Below are positions 41,501-51,850 of a DNA stretch of 64,000 bases, one piece after another; position 1 is the stretch's first letter, and every line of letters starts with the position of its first letter. Both the position numbers and the translations under genes were made by a program. This stretch comes from Anaeramoeba ignava. Taxonomy: Eukaryota > Metamonada > Anaeramoebidae. The notes under the pieces are model-generated. The model did not search any database. It had not been told where the DNA came from and worked only from the letters and a program-made list of their open reading frames with translations. The stretch lies in contig JAPDFW010000086.1 of NCBI GenBank assembly GCA_028826165.1, forward strand, positions 124,001 through 188,000, read 5' to 3'.

Positions 41501-44500
41501 ATTTAAAATTGAAAAATTTCATTTTCTTTTTGATTTAAAAAATGAATATTATATTTTAAATTTAAATAGAGAGTAAAAAAAAATTATTATTATTATTATT
41601 TTTTTTAAAAGAAAAAAGAAAATATTGAATTAAATTTTTTTTATTTTCAAATGATAGAAATTTTCACCTTTACATTATGCTTGCAAAAAGCCAATTAATA
41701 AATCACTTATAGATGCACTTTTAAAAGCAGGAGCAAATCCCAATTTAAAAGATGTAAATATTCATTTTGGAAAAATCAACAATATTTTTTTTTTGATAAA
41801 TATTTAATAAAACAAAATTTTTAGAAAGTAAAAAATTATTCTTTTTAAATTTAATTTTATTTTTAATTTAAAAATGAATTTATTCATTTTAATTTTTTAA
41901 ATAGTTTGATTCAGCACCATTTCATGATTTTTGTGGAGTAGATAATGATTTTGAAATAATCCAAAAATTTATTGAAGCTGGAGCTAATGTTAATATTCAA
42001 AATGTATTTAAATTTCCTTTTCTTTTTTTTTATTTTTTATTAAATTAATTTTATAAATAAAAATAGAAAGTAAAAATTTTGAAATTTAAGAAAAAATTTT
42101 TTTTAAAATTAATTAAAATTAATGAATTATTTTTGATTTAGAATGTATTTTTTTTTTAATTCAATAAATAAATAAATATTTATTTTTAAAATTATTATAG
42201 AATGAAACACCTCTTCATTTAGTTTGCAAACGTAAACCTTCTGTTGAACTTATAAAACTTTTTTACGTTAATAAATTTAATAATCAGCTAACTGATGTAA
42301 AAAAAAATAATTTAAAAAACAAAATTTGAAAAATATAAATTAATTTAAATTTAAAATAATTTTAGAAAGTAAAAAAATTTTTTTTAATTAAAGAATTGAA
42401 AGAAAAAAAATGAAAAATTATTAAAATTTAAATTTAAATTTATTAGAATGTAAAAATTTTTTTTAATTTATTTTTTAATATATATTTTTTAATATATTTT
42501 TTTAATATATTTTTTAATATATTTTTTAATTTATTTTTTAATTTATTTTTTTAATATATTTTTTTAATATAAATAGTCTGATACACCTTTACATATTGCT
42601 TGTAAATATCGAGCAAGTCCAGAAGCTATTCGAGCTCTTCTTGATCATGGAGCAAATATTAATGCAGAAGATGTAAAAATTTATTAAATTGAAAATTAAT
42701 AAAAATTTAAATTGAAAATTAATAAAAATTTAAATTGAAAATTTATTAAATTGAAAAATTTTTTATTAAATTAAAAAATTAGGTTGTAAGTATTTCAATA
42801 AAAATAAATTTATTTAAAAATATTAAATTGATTTTCAAATGAAAAGAATGTAAAAAAATTTTTTTTGATTTGAAATGAAAAAAAAAATTGAGTTAATAAA
42901 TTTTAATATTTAAAATAATAGCAACATACCGCTCTTCATGTTGCATGTATGTGCCAAGCTTCTAAAGAAGTAGTTGAATTATTATTACAAACTGATGCAA
43001 TTGTTAATGGAGTTGATGTAAAAAAATTATTTAAATTTAAAAAAGAAAATTTAAATTTAAATTTAAATTTTAAATATTTTCTTTTTTTAGTTGGTAAAAA
43101 ATATATTTGAAGATGAATAATTTAAAATTATTTAAAAATTTGTTTTTATTTATAGAATGTAAAATATAAACAAAAAAAATTTTAAATATTTTTATTTAAA
43201 TATTTTATTTATTTATTAATAAATTAATTTTTTAGGAAAATACACCACTTCATTATGCAGCAAGATTTAAAATGGATATTGAACCAATTAAAGTACTTAT
43301 AGATTATGGAGCAGATATTTATTTTAAAAATGTAATTGAAAAAAATGAAAAATTAAACTTAAAATAATATTAAATCAAAAATAAAATAGAAAGTAAAATT
43401 TTATTATTTTTAAATTTAAAATTAAAAAATTAAAATTATTTTTTTTTAGGATGTAAATTTAATTTTAAATTTAATTTTTAAAAAAAAAAATATTCAATCT
43501 ATAAAATAAATCTTTTACAGGGAAAAACACCATATGATTTTGCAAATGAAGACTTGCAAAAAGTATTTAAAGATTATCCAAAACAACGGGAAAATTTATT
43601 ACGAACACAAATCTCAACATTACAAAGAAACGAACAGAAAGTAAAAGAGCAATCAGAAAAGCTTAAAAAATTAGAATTACAACTAGCAAAAAAGGAGCAA
43701 GAATTGCATGAGCAAAACGAGAAGATCAAGAGTTTCAAACAAACAATCCCAACAAAAGCTTTATCAATTACGGAACTCGATTTTGATGGGGATTCACCAT
43801 TGATCCCCAAAAGAGAAAGCCATATGGGAATAACAGACATAGATATGGACGATGTTGAGATTGTAAAGTTTGTGGCAAAAGGAAGTTTCAAAGAAGTGCA
43901 TAAGGGAGTATGGTTAGGACTTGATGTGGCGGTTATGAAACTCTTATCCGGAGCAAATATGACTGAAGCCGAACGCGCTGATTTTGAAAACGAACTCTCG
44001 ATGCTCAGCAATCTTAGACATCCAAATATCGTACAATTTTTAGGCGCTAGTTTGGACCCAAAGAATATGTGCATAATTGTTGAGTTTTGTGATCGTGGAG
44101 ACTTACACAGTTATCTCATGTCAAAAGCTGTCATCAATGACGAAACTAAATTGGAACTTGCTTTAGATATTACAAAAGGAATTTATTTTCTTCATTCAAA
44201 CAAAATTGTTCATCGTGATTTGAAGTCTCCAAATATCTTACTCAACCATAAAGGTGTTGCTAAGATCACCGATTTTGGAATGTCAAAAGCAGTGACAACT
44301 TCAAATCCTAATTTGAATACTTTTGTCGGAACTTTTAATTGGATGGCTCCAGAAATCATGTATGGAGAACCCTATTCCTTTGCGGCAGATATTTATGCCT
44401 TGGGAATTATCCTTTGGGAAATTGATAATAGAAAAATCCCTTTTGATGGTCTCTCTTTTGCTCAGTTAACAATGAAAGTAGCCATTCAAGGTGAAAGACC

Positions 44501-44627
44501 TCCTTTAAATCCAAACGGTATTTTTAACGATATTATTCCTGATTGTTGGAAAAGAGATCCTTCCGAAAGATTAAATATCAAGCAGGTTTATACAAAATTA
44601 AAAGCAATTGATCTTAAGAAAAAATGA
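38582..44627 (+). CDS. Ankyrin-repeat TKL protein kinase with 21 single-codon microexons
   Basis: Large exons: 38582-38677, 40229-40324, 40546-40641, 40877-40927, 41012-41101, 41318-41413, 41658-41753, 41905-42003, 42201-42296, 42577-42672, 42922-43017, 43236-43331 and 43521-44627. Between them lie 21 exons of 3 nt, listed separately. All exons are phase 0 and all introns GT-AG, most 58-110 nt. The product is about 757 residues: about eleven ankyrin repeats (GNTLLHLAC, KMTPLHFAC, GNSPLHYAC, NETPLHLVC, SDTPLHIAC, ENTPLHYAA), a coiled coil (LQRNEQKVKEQSEKLKKLEL) and a kinase domain. The kinase has the Gly loop KGSFKEVHKG, VAVMK lysine, HRDLKSPNILL, DFG, WMAPEI and WKRDPSERL. HRDLKSPN is typical of tyrosine-kinase-like (TKL) kinases. 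The last exon is one uninterrupted 1,107-nt block, richer in G/C than the ankyrin part, so the kinase half may have joined later. Confidence 0.85.
38868..39100. repeat. AAATTA hexamer array flanking the transposon (left part; right part 40030-40115)
   Basis: Simple repeat in the second intron of the ankyrin-kinase gene, split by the element at 39101-40029. Confidence 0.88.
39101..40029. mobile_element. Non-autonomous DNA transposon with ~44-bp terminal inverted repeats
   Basis: The left end GGTAAGATCTTCAAAATCCT, continuing to about 39144, is the exact inverse complement of the right end, which finishes ATTTTGAAGATCTTACC at 40029. The two ends match over about 44 bp. The interior (929 bp in all) is less AT-rich than its surroundings, has many subterminal CCTAAT/ATTAGG motifs and no long open frame, so it cannot encode a transposase. 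It sits in an AAATTA array inside intron 2 of the ankyrin-kinase gene. The flanks share AAAATTAA, which would fit an 8-bp target duplication (hAT-like), but in this repeat the duplication cannot be told from the background. Confidence 0.85.
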
Positions 44628-45016
44628 AACAAAATTTGGGAAAATTTGGAAAAATTTAAAAATTGAAAAAGTGGATCTTGTTTTTTCTTTTTTTTTTTTG
44701 CTTTTTTGCTTTTTTGCTTTTTTCTTTTTTTCTTTTTTTTGCTAGTTCAAGATTTTTCTTCTCAAATTTGCTTGATATTCCATATTTCTCTCTTCTAATT
44801 TTGTATTATATCTCTTTCTACATTGATCTCTTCAGATTTCATAAGCTAATTTTTTCCTTTCAATTCTTAATAATCTTTTCTCATTTTCTTTTTACTCTTT
44901 TTTTTTTTTTACTTTCTTTTTGATTTTTTGATTTTTTTCTACTTTTCTTAATTAGCAAACAAAAATAAAAAAAATTTTTTTCATTTTTTTCATTTTTTTC
45001 AACTTTTTTAAATAAA
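44628..45016. other. T-rich intergenic region, no gene seen
   Basis: Poly-T-rich spacer between the kinase and the BTB-TLDc gene. The hydrophobic frame through it (all F/L/S) is compositional. The last 50 bases hold repeated TTTTTTCATTTTTT elements that probably serve the gene at 45017. Confidence 0.6.
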
Positions 45017-46493
45017 ATGGAAAATTATTTAAATTTAGAAAAACTTTCAAATGATTTAAAAAATTTATTTCAAAATCAAAATCAAAATCAAAATCAAAAC
45101 CAAAACCAAAATGAAGATGAAAGTTATTTTGATTTTGAAATAATTTGTGAACAAAATCAAACTTCAATTAAAACTCATAAATCAATTCTTTCTTCAAGAA
45201 GTCAATATTTTAAATCACTTTTCAAATCTAAAATGAAAGAATATCAAGAAAATAAAATGATTCTTCAAGATGTTTCAAGTTCAATTTTATTCACAGTTTT
45301 GAGCTATTTTTATTCAGGAAAGATTGAAATTAATTTCGAAAATGCAATTCAAATTTTACTTTTTTCATCAAAATATTTAATTGATGAATTAATTGATTTT
45401 TCTTCAAATTTTATCAAAAAGAATTTACAAATTGAAACTATTGTCGATGTTCTTAAATTATCTGAATCAATGAACTTCAATCAATTATTGGATTCTTCTT
45501 ATCAATTTATTTTGGAGAATTTTGAAGAATTTATGAAAACTCCATTTTTTCTTGAACTTGAAGAAAATCATTTAAATTTTATTTTATCAAAAGAGGAACT
45601 TTTTACAAATGAATTCGAAATTTTCCAATCAATAATAAAATGGGGAAAACATAAATCAAATATTAATCAAGAAAAAGAAGTGAATAAAAGAAAAAGAGAA
45701 AATACAAAATCAAATTTCAAATATTATTGATAAAATCAGATTTATTGATTTTACAAAAGAAGAACTTAGCAATACTTTGAAAGAAGATTTAATTCCAAAT
45801 GAAATTTCAAAGAAATTAATTCAATTCCAAAAACTTGAAAATCAAGGAAGAAATTCAAAGAAAATCCAAAAATTGATTGAAAAAGAAAATTCATTAATTT
45901 TCAAGAGAAGAATACGATTTGACTCAGCAATAATAAAAGATACGAAGCATTTCAAGAAACTAAAAGAATGGATCAATGATAATGAATTCTTTTTCCAAAT
46001 GAAAAAAGGATATTCAGCGAAAAGAGATGGATTTTCGACAGGAATATTTCATAAGAAATGTGACAATAAAGGAAAAACATTAATAATTTTTCAAACAACA
46101 AATGATTATGTTTTTGGAGGATTTACAAAAGTTGGCTGGCTTCCCGATAAATCCAAATGGAGCCATGATGCAGGAGATTGGGGAAGAATTGCGGATTCAA
46201 ATGCATTTATTTATTCAATAATAAATCCAAAAGGAGATTTTCCACAAAAATTTCCTATTAAACCAAGTGAAATTGATTGTGCTATTGGTTATGGTGATGA
46301 AAGAGGCCCGATTTTTGGTGGAAAAGGAAGTGATATTGCTCTTTTTGATAATTGTCAACCTGGTTGGATTAGTTTTGGTCAAACTTATCAACTTCCAAAA
46401 GGATTGGTTTTTGGTAATCCAGAAACTAATAATTATTTAACTGGTTCATCTTATGGTTGGAGTTTAAAAGAAATTGAAGCTTTTTTTATTTAA
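45017..46493 (+). CDS. BTB-BACK-TLDc protein, copy 2, one frameshift
   Basis: Paralog of the gene at 22950, with an intact 5' half. It starts MENYLNLEKLSNDLKNLFQN and has an NQ-repeat. The BTB domain (SYFDFEIICEQNQTS, HKSILSSRSQYFKSLFKSKM, VLSYFYSGKIEINFENAI) is followed by BACK helices (LSESMNFNQLLDSSYQFIL). The frame breaks near 45700, after NINQEKEVNKRKREN. The next frame resumes QISNIIDKIRFIDFTKEELS and continues through the TLDc domain (MKKGYSAKRDGFSTGIFHK, CDNKGKTLIIFQT, YVFGGFTKVGW, GPIFGG, ending LKEIEAFFI). The break lies in an A-rich low-complexity linker. A Cullin-3 adaptor or stress-response role is inferred from the domains only. Confidence 0.78.
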
Positions 46494-46586
46494 ATTTCAA
46501 AATTCATTTTTTTCTTTTTTTTCTTTTTTTTTCTTTTCAAAATTCATTTTTTTCTTTTTTTTTCATTTTTTTTCTTTTCAAAATAA

Positions 46587-49500
46587 ATGAATCAAGAAAA
46601 TTTAAAAAACAAAATTTTTCAAAAAACACAAAAATCAAAACAAAATTTGAATCATAAAAATGAATTTGAAAATGAAAACATAAAAAATAAAAATGGAAAA
46701 CAAAATAGAAAAATTAAAAGAAAATTGAAAAAGAAAATGAAAAAACAAGAATTAAAAAATAATCAACAAAATATCAAAACAAAACAAAATGAAATTGATA
46801 ATAAAATTGATAACAAAATTGATAATAAAAATCAAAATGAAATTGATAATAAAATTGATAACGAAATTGATAATAAAAATAAAAATGAATTTGAAATTGA
46901 AAACATAAAAAAATAAAAATGGAAAAACAAAAAAATAGAAAAAAATAAAAAAATGAAAATTGAAAAAGAAAATAGAAAAAAAAACAAAATTAAAAAGAAA
47001 AATCAACAAAATATCAAAAATCAAATCAAAAAATAAAATTCAAAATGAAATTGATAATAAAATTGATAAACAAAATTGATAATAAAATTGATAATAAAAA
47101 TAATAAAATTGAAATTGATAACAAAAAATTGATAATAAAAATAAAAATGAATTTGATAATAAAATTGATAAAAACATAAAAATAAAAATGGAAAAACAAA
47201 ATAAAAATAAGAATGGAAAACAAAATAGAAAAATTAAAAGGAAATTGAAAAAGAAAATGAAAAAACAAGAATTAAAAAACAATCAACAAAATATCAAATC
47301 AAATCAAAATGAATTTGATAATAAAATTGATAATAAAATTGATAATAAAATTGATAATAAAATTGATAACAAAATTGATAACAAAAATACAAAATGAATT
47401 TGAAAATGAAAACATAAAAAATAAGAATGGAAAACAAAATAGAAAAATTAAAAGGAAATTGAAAAAGAAAATGAAAAAACAAGAATTAAAAAATAATCAA
47501 CAAAATATTAAAACAAATCAAAATAAAATTGATAATAAAATTGATAATAAAATTGATAATAAAATTGATAATAAAATTGATAACGAAATTGATAATAAAA
47601 ATAAAAATGAATTTGAAAATGAAAACATAAAAAATAAGAATGGAAAACAAAATAGAAAAATTAAAAAGAAAACTAAAATAGAAAAATTAAAAGGAAATTG
47701 AAAAAGAAAATGAAAAAACAAGAATTAAAAAACAATCAACAAAATATCAAATCAAATCAAAATGAAATTCAAAATGAAATTCAAAATAAAATTGATAACA
47801 AAATTCAAAATGAAATTGATAATAAAATTCAAAATGAAATTGATAACAAAATTGATAACAAAATTGATAACAAAATTGATAACAAAAAACAAAATGAAAA
47901 AATCAACAAAAAAATCAAAAAACATAAAAATAAAATGATAATAAAAAACAAAATAGAAAAATTAAAAAAAAAATGAATTTGAAAAATGAAAATAAAATTG
48001 AAAAAGAAAATGAAAAAACAAGAATTAAAAAACAATCAACAAAATATCAAATCAAATCAAAATGAAATTCAAAATGAAATTGATAATAAAATTGATAACA
48101 AAATTGATAATAAAATTGATAATGAAATTGATAATAAAATTGATAATAAAAATCAAAATGAATTTGAAAATGAAAACATAAAAAATAAGAATGGAAAACA
48201 AAATAGAAAAATTAAAGGAAAATGGAAAAGAAAATGAAAAAACAAGAATTAAAAAATAATCAACAAAATATTAAAACAAATCAAAATGAAATTCAAAATT
48301 AAAAATAATCAACAAAATATTAACAAAAAAACAAATAAAAAAATGAAGAAAAATTAAAAGAAAATTGATAACAAAAAAAACAAAAAAATTCAAAATAAAA
48401 TTGATAATAAAATTGATAATAAAATTGATAATAAAATTGATAATAAAATTGATAATAAAATTGATAACAAAAAACAAAATGAATTTGAAAATGAAAACAT
48501 AAAAAATAAGAATTTGAAAATGAAAAAAAAAAAATAGAAAAATTAAAAAAAAATTGAAAACAAAAAGAAAATGAAAAACAAGAATTAAAAATAATCAACA
48601 AAATATTAAAACAAATCAAAATAAAATTGATAATAAAATTGATAATAAAATTGATAATAAAATTGAAAATAAAATTGATAACAAAAATCAAAATGAATTT
48701 GAAAATGAAAACATAAAAAATAAGAATGGAAAACAAAATAGAAAAATTAAAAGAAAAATGAGAAAGAAAACAAAAAAGAAAATGAAAAAACAAGAATTAA
48801 AAAATAATCAACAAAATATTAAAACAAATCAAAATGAAATTCAAAATGAAATTGATAATAAAATTGATAATGAAAATAAAAAAATTAATAAAATGAAATT
48901 CAAAATGAAATTGATAACAAAATTCAAAATGAAATTGATAATGAAATTGATAATGAAATTCAAAATGAAATTCAAAATGAAATTAAAAATGAAATTGATA
49001 ATGAAACAGCCAAAAAACTTTTAGAGATAATTTTTAAAGATTCAAAAATTATTGAAGATTTTGAATATGTTAAAAAACTTAAACGATGGATTGAAGATGA
49101 TAATTTTTTTAATTCAATGAAACTTGGATATTCAGGAAAAAGAGATGGATTTTTTACAAAAATATTTCATGAAAAATGTGATTCAAAAGGAAAAACATTA
49201 GTTTTAATAAAATCAAAAGAAAATTATATATTAGGAGGATTTAACAGAAGTTGGATGGAAAGATACAAAAATGGAATACATTCCAGATCCAAAAGCTTTT
49301 ATATTCACTTTAAAAAATCCAAAAGAAAATCCAAGTCAAAAATTTCCAATCAAAAAAGATCATGAAGAAATTGCTATTTTTTCAGATCCTATTTATGGTC
49401 CTGTTTTTGGGAATTATCATTATGGTGGTGATATTAGTGCAAATTTTAGTGATTTGAATGAAGGAAATTCTTATGCTTTTGGTCAAGCTTATACTGTTCC

Positions 49501-49600
49501 TTTTGGAATAGGATTATATTCATTGGAATCAATGAATTATTTAGCTGGTGGAAATGGAAAATGGAGAATAAAAGAATTGGAATGTTTTTTTTTGATTTGA
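46587..49600 (+). pseudogene. TLDc protein with a coding minisatellite, frame broken several times
   Basis: The frame from 46587 starts MNQENLKNKIFQKTQKSKQN and enters K/N/I/D repeats. From 46640 to about 48990 the same ~210-330 bp module recurs about nine times in shifting frames. Only parts are open (to 46916, 47188-47397, 47309-47701, 47698-47976, 47986-48237, 48758-49024). After it a TLDc domain follows. One frame ends with the FEYVKKLKRWIEDDNFFN, MKLGYSGKRDGFFTKIFHE and YILGGFNRSW segments. A second frame, entered near 49262, carries MEYIPDPKAFIFTLKN, GPVFGNYHYGGD and a RIKELECFFL end. It has no BTB domain. The repeated breaks mean that it is either decayed or that repeat copy number and indels are misassembled. 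The TLDc part itself needs only one base change. Confidence 0.6.
46640..48990 (+). repeat. Coding minisatellite, ~210-330 bp module, about nine copies
   Basis: Each copy has a K/R/N-rich block (NKNGKQNRKIKRKLKKKMKK, then QELKNNQQNIK) followed by a variable run of GATAATAAAATT units read as IDNK. The AACAAGAATTAAAAA anchor recurs at about 46745, 47268, 47480, 47719, 48016, 48241, 48575 and 48790, with a degenerate copy near 46985. Confidence 0.85.
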
Positions 49601-49726
49601 TTTGAACTAGCAAAAAAATTATAATAAAGATAATAAAACAATCTTTATTAATCTTTTTATTTTGATTATTATTATGTTTATTATTTATTATTTTATTTAT
49701 CTTCTTTTTTTTTTGTTTTTTAATTT

Positions 49727-51274
49727 TTAAAAATCTTGATATAATTCAATTATTGCTTTGTTAGAATTTAAATTTTCAAGAGGAACTTCAATAACTTTTC
49801 CATTTTGTTCAGTAAATTTAATCTAAAAATAAAAATTAAAAATTAAAATTAAAATTAAAATTAAAATTAAAATTTTTTTTTACAAAATTTGGAGAAATTG
49901 TTGAAATTTTGCATTTAACTCCTAAATTAAGATCATTTTGTTTTGAATCATCTTGGAAACTTAAAATAACAGTAGATCCAACAAAAAATAAAGATGATTT
50001 ATAAATTAGAAGTTTGTTTTTTCTAGTTACAATTGCTTGACGTTTTTGATTTTTTTCTTTTTCTTTTTTTTTTTCTTTTTTTTCTTCTTTTTGATTACAA
50101 TTAAGAATAAATCGATTATAAGCTTTTTCACATTTGGATTCAAATTCTTCTTGATGTTTTCTAATTTCACATTCATATTCATTCCGTAAATTTTGTAATT
50201 TAAGGATAAAAGAAAATCTATTTTCTAAAAAAAATTCTTCTCTTTTTTTATTTAATTCAGTAAATGTTTTTTGGAGTTTTCTTAATGATTTTGATTTGTT
50301 TTTTGAAAGCATATTTTTTGTAAGAAGATCGATTTTTGAGTTTTTATTTTTTTGATTTTTTTCATTTTCATTTTCATTTTCATTTTCATTTTCATTTTGA
50401 TTTTCATTTTCATTTTCATTTTCATTTTCATTTTCATTTTCATTTTGATTTTGATTTTGATTTTCAATTTGATTTTCATTTTCATTTTCATTTTCATTTT
50501 CATTTTCATTTTCATTTTGATTTTCATTTTCATTTTGATTTTCATTTTCATTTTCATTTTCATTTTCATTTTCATTTTCATTTTCATTTTCATTTTCATT
50601 TTCATTTTCATTTTCATTTTCATTTTCATTTTCATTTTCATTTTGATTTTCATTTTCATTTTCATTTTGATTTTCAATTTCATTTTGATTTTCAATTTCA
50701 TTTTTTTCATTTTCATTTTCATTTTCATTTTCATTTTCAATTTGATTTTCATTTTTTCATTTTCAATTTGATTTTCATTTTGATTTTCATTTTGATTTTC
50801 AATTTCATTTTTTTTCATTTTCATTTTCATTTTCATTTTCAATTTGATTTTCATTTTCATTTTCATTTTCATTTTCAATTTGATTTTCATTTTCATTTTC
50901 ATTTTCATTTTCATTTTCATTTTCATTTTCAATTTCATTTTCATTTTCATTTTCATTTTCACTTTCATTTTGATTTTGATTTTCATTTTCATTTTGATTT
51001 TCATTTTCATTTTCATTTTCATTTTGATTTTCATTTTCATTTTCATTTCATTTTTTTCATTTTCATTTTCATTTTCATTTTCATTTTCATTTTCATTTTC
51101 ATTTTCATTTTCAATTTCATTTTGATTTTCATTTTCATTTTGATTTTCATTTTCATTTTCATTTTCATTTTTTTGATTTTGATTTTGATTTTTGATTTCA
51201 TTTTCATTTTCATTTTCATTTTCGATTTGATTTTGATTTTGATTCTCTTTTATTTCAATTCCGTTTCTTTCCAT
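49727..51274 (-). CDS. Glu/Asn-repeat protein with possible Sds3/BRMS1-like C-terminal half
   Basis: Starts MERNGIEIKENQNQNQ at 51274. A long NE/NQ-coding AATGAA array then occupies 51270 to about 50350. The frame switches within the array, first near 51050 where one A is missing. The frame that serves the unique part reads NSKIDLLTKNMLSKNKSKSL and continues as a helical hairpin (FTELNKKREEFFLENRFSFI and IRKHQEEFESKCEKAYNRFI). A basic linker and a small beta region (SSLFFVGSTVILSFQDD, KCKISTISPNF) follow. A GT-AG phase-0 intron (49823-49883) leads to exon 49822-49727 (IKFTEQNGKVIEVPLENLN). A helical hairpin plus small beta domain is reminiscent of Sds3/BRMS1 subunits of Sin3-HDAC complexes, but the match is weak and offered as one possibility. 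Confidence 0.55.
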
Positions 51275-51416
51275 TTAAATTATTAATTGTTAAAAATATA
51301 AAAATTTTTAAATAAAAAAAAAAATATCGAAAGAAAGAAAAGAAAAAAAAATGAAAAAAAAAATCAAAAAAAAAAAATTAATTTTTTTTAAAATTTTTAT
51401 TTAAAAATTTTTCTAT

Positions 51417-51764
51417 TTAATTGTCTTCAACTTTAAAAAGAAAACGTTTTAATTTTTTTGAAGAAAGAAGTCTTTTAATTTTTTTAGGATCTTTAATAAC
51501 TTGAACATTTCCAGATTCAAAAAGTTTTTTTTCTTGAATTTTCTTTCTTTCTTCTAATTGTTTTTTCTTTTTTTTTCTTTCTTCTCTTGATTTTTTTTTC
51601 ATTTCTTCTTCAACTTCTTTCATTTTTTTATGTTTTTCTTTTTCTTCTCTTTTGATTTGAACTGATTGTTTCATTGTTTTCGTTTTTCTTTGAAATTTAT
51701 GCATTGGATTTCTTTGTGTTTTCCAAATTCTTTTTGATTTTAATGTTCCTTTAACTTGACTCAT
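51417..51764 (-). CDS. Cgr1/CCDC86-like nucleolar protein
   Basis: 115 residues, intronless. It opens with KGTLKSKRIWKTQRNPMHKF, matching the 'sGRVWKxxxk' start of the Cgr1/CCDC86 conserved region. A highly charged helix follows (KREEKEKHKKMKEVEEEMKK and EERKKKKKQLEERKKIQEKK). It closes with NVQVIKDPKKIKRLLSSKKL, equivalent to 'VVQVIRNPAKLKRxxKKQLR' of CCDC86. Family members work in the nucleolus in 60S ribosomal subunit and pre-rRNA maturation. The start ATG is supported by the T-rich element in the 86-bp spacer shared with the divergent RCC1-BTB gene. The length is typical for Cgr1. The assignment rests on the two end motifs. Confidence 0.78.
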   Translation of the reverse strand: MSQVKGTLKSKRIWKTQRNPMHKFQRKTKTMKQSVQIKREEKEKHKKMKEVEEEMKKKSREERKKKKKQLEERKKIQEKKLFESGNVQVIKDPKKIKRLLSSKKLKRFLFKVEDN

Positions 51765-51850
51765 AATTTTTTATTTTCAAAAAAAAGAAAAAAAATGAAA
51801 AAAAATTTAATTTTCAAAAAATCATTTTTTCATTTTTTTTCTTTTTAAAA
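51765..51850. promoter_or_regulatory. 86-bp bidirectional promoter with mirrored TCATTTTTT elements
   Basis: The spacer separates the divergent starts at 51764 (minus) and 51851 (plus). Plus strand: TCATTTTTTCATTTTTTTTC from 51822, ending just before the ATG. Minus strand: TTTTTTTTCATTTTTTTTC reading away from the centre (about 51808-51782). This mirror arrangement is the clearest evidence that the element is a directional promoter signal. Confidence 0.55.

Larger units (their letters stand above)
38811..43452 (+). other. Set of 21 three-nucleotide microexons
   Basis: Each is bounded by AG on the left and GT on the right. First positions, codons and residues: 38811 TCT S; 40131 GAT D; 40393 GAT D; 40469 GCT A; 40707 AAA K; 40768 GAT D; 41171 AGT S; 41238 GAT D; 41493 AAT N; 41570 AGA R; 41825 AAA K; 42067 AAA K; 42142 AAT N; 42366 AAA K; 42447 AAT N; 42783 GTT V; 42847 AAT N; 43091 TTG L; 43156 AAT N; 43390 AAA K; 43450 GAT D. 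There are two per junction between ankyrin exons (ten of eleven junctions) and one at the junction before 41905. Joined, they give turns such as LKD-K-D-GNSPLH and FKN-K-D-GKTPYD, which match the ankyrin consensus. This is a gene-model inference; no transcript evidence is available. Confidence 0.8.

Noticed and set aside
38678-43520. Ankyrin exons joined directly, without the 3-nt exons
   Set aside because: This would shorten each repeat by two residues exactly at the turn, leave introns of about 200 nt unlike the 58-90 nt norm, and leave the 99-nt exon at 41905 unexplained. It remains the main alternative until transcripts are seen.
43574-44074. 166-residue minus-strand Cys/Ser-rich frame
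   Set aside because: It is antisense to the kinase exon, which has all kinase motifs.
50336-51286. 316-residue plus-strand frame of Phe-His repeats
   Set aside because: It is the antisense of the NE-coding repeat of the minus-strand gene, which has unique, spliced C-terminal sequence and a promoter element.
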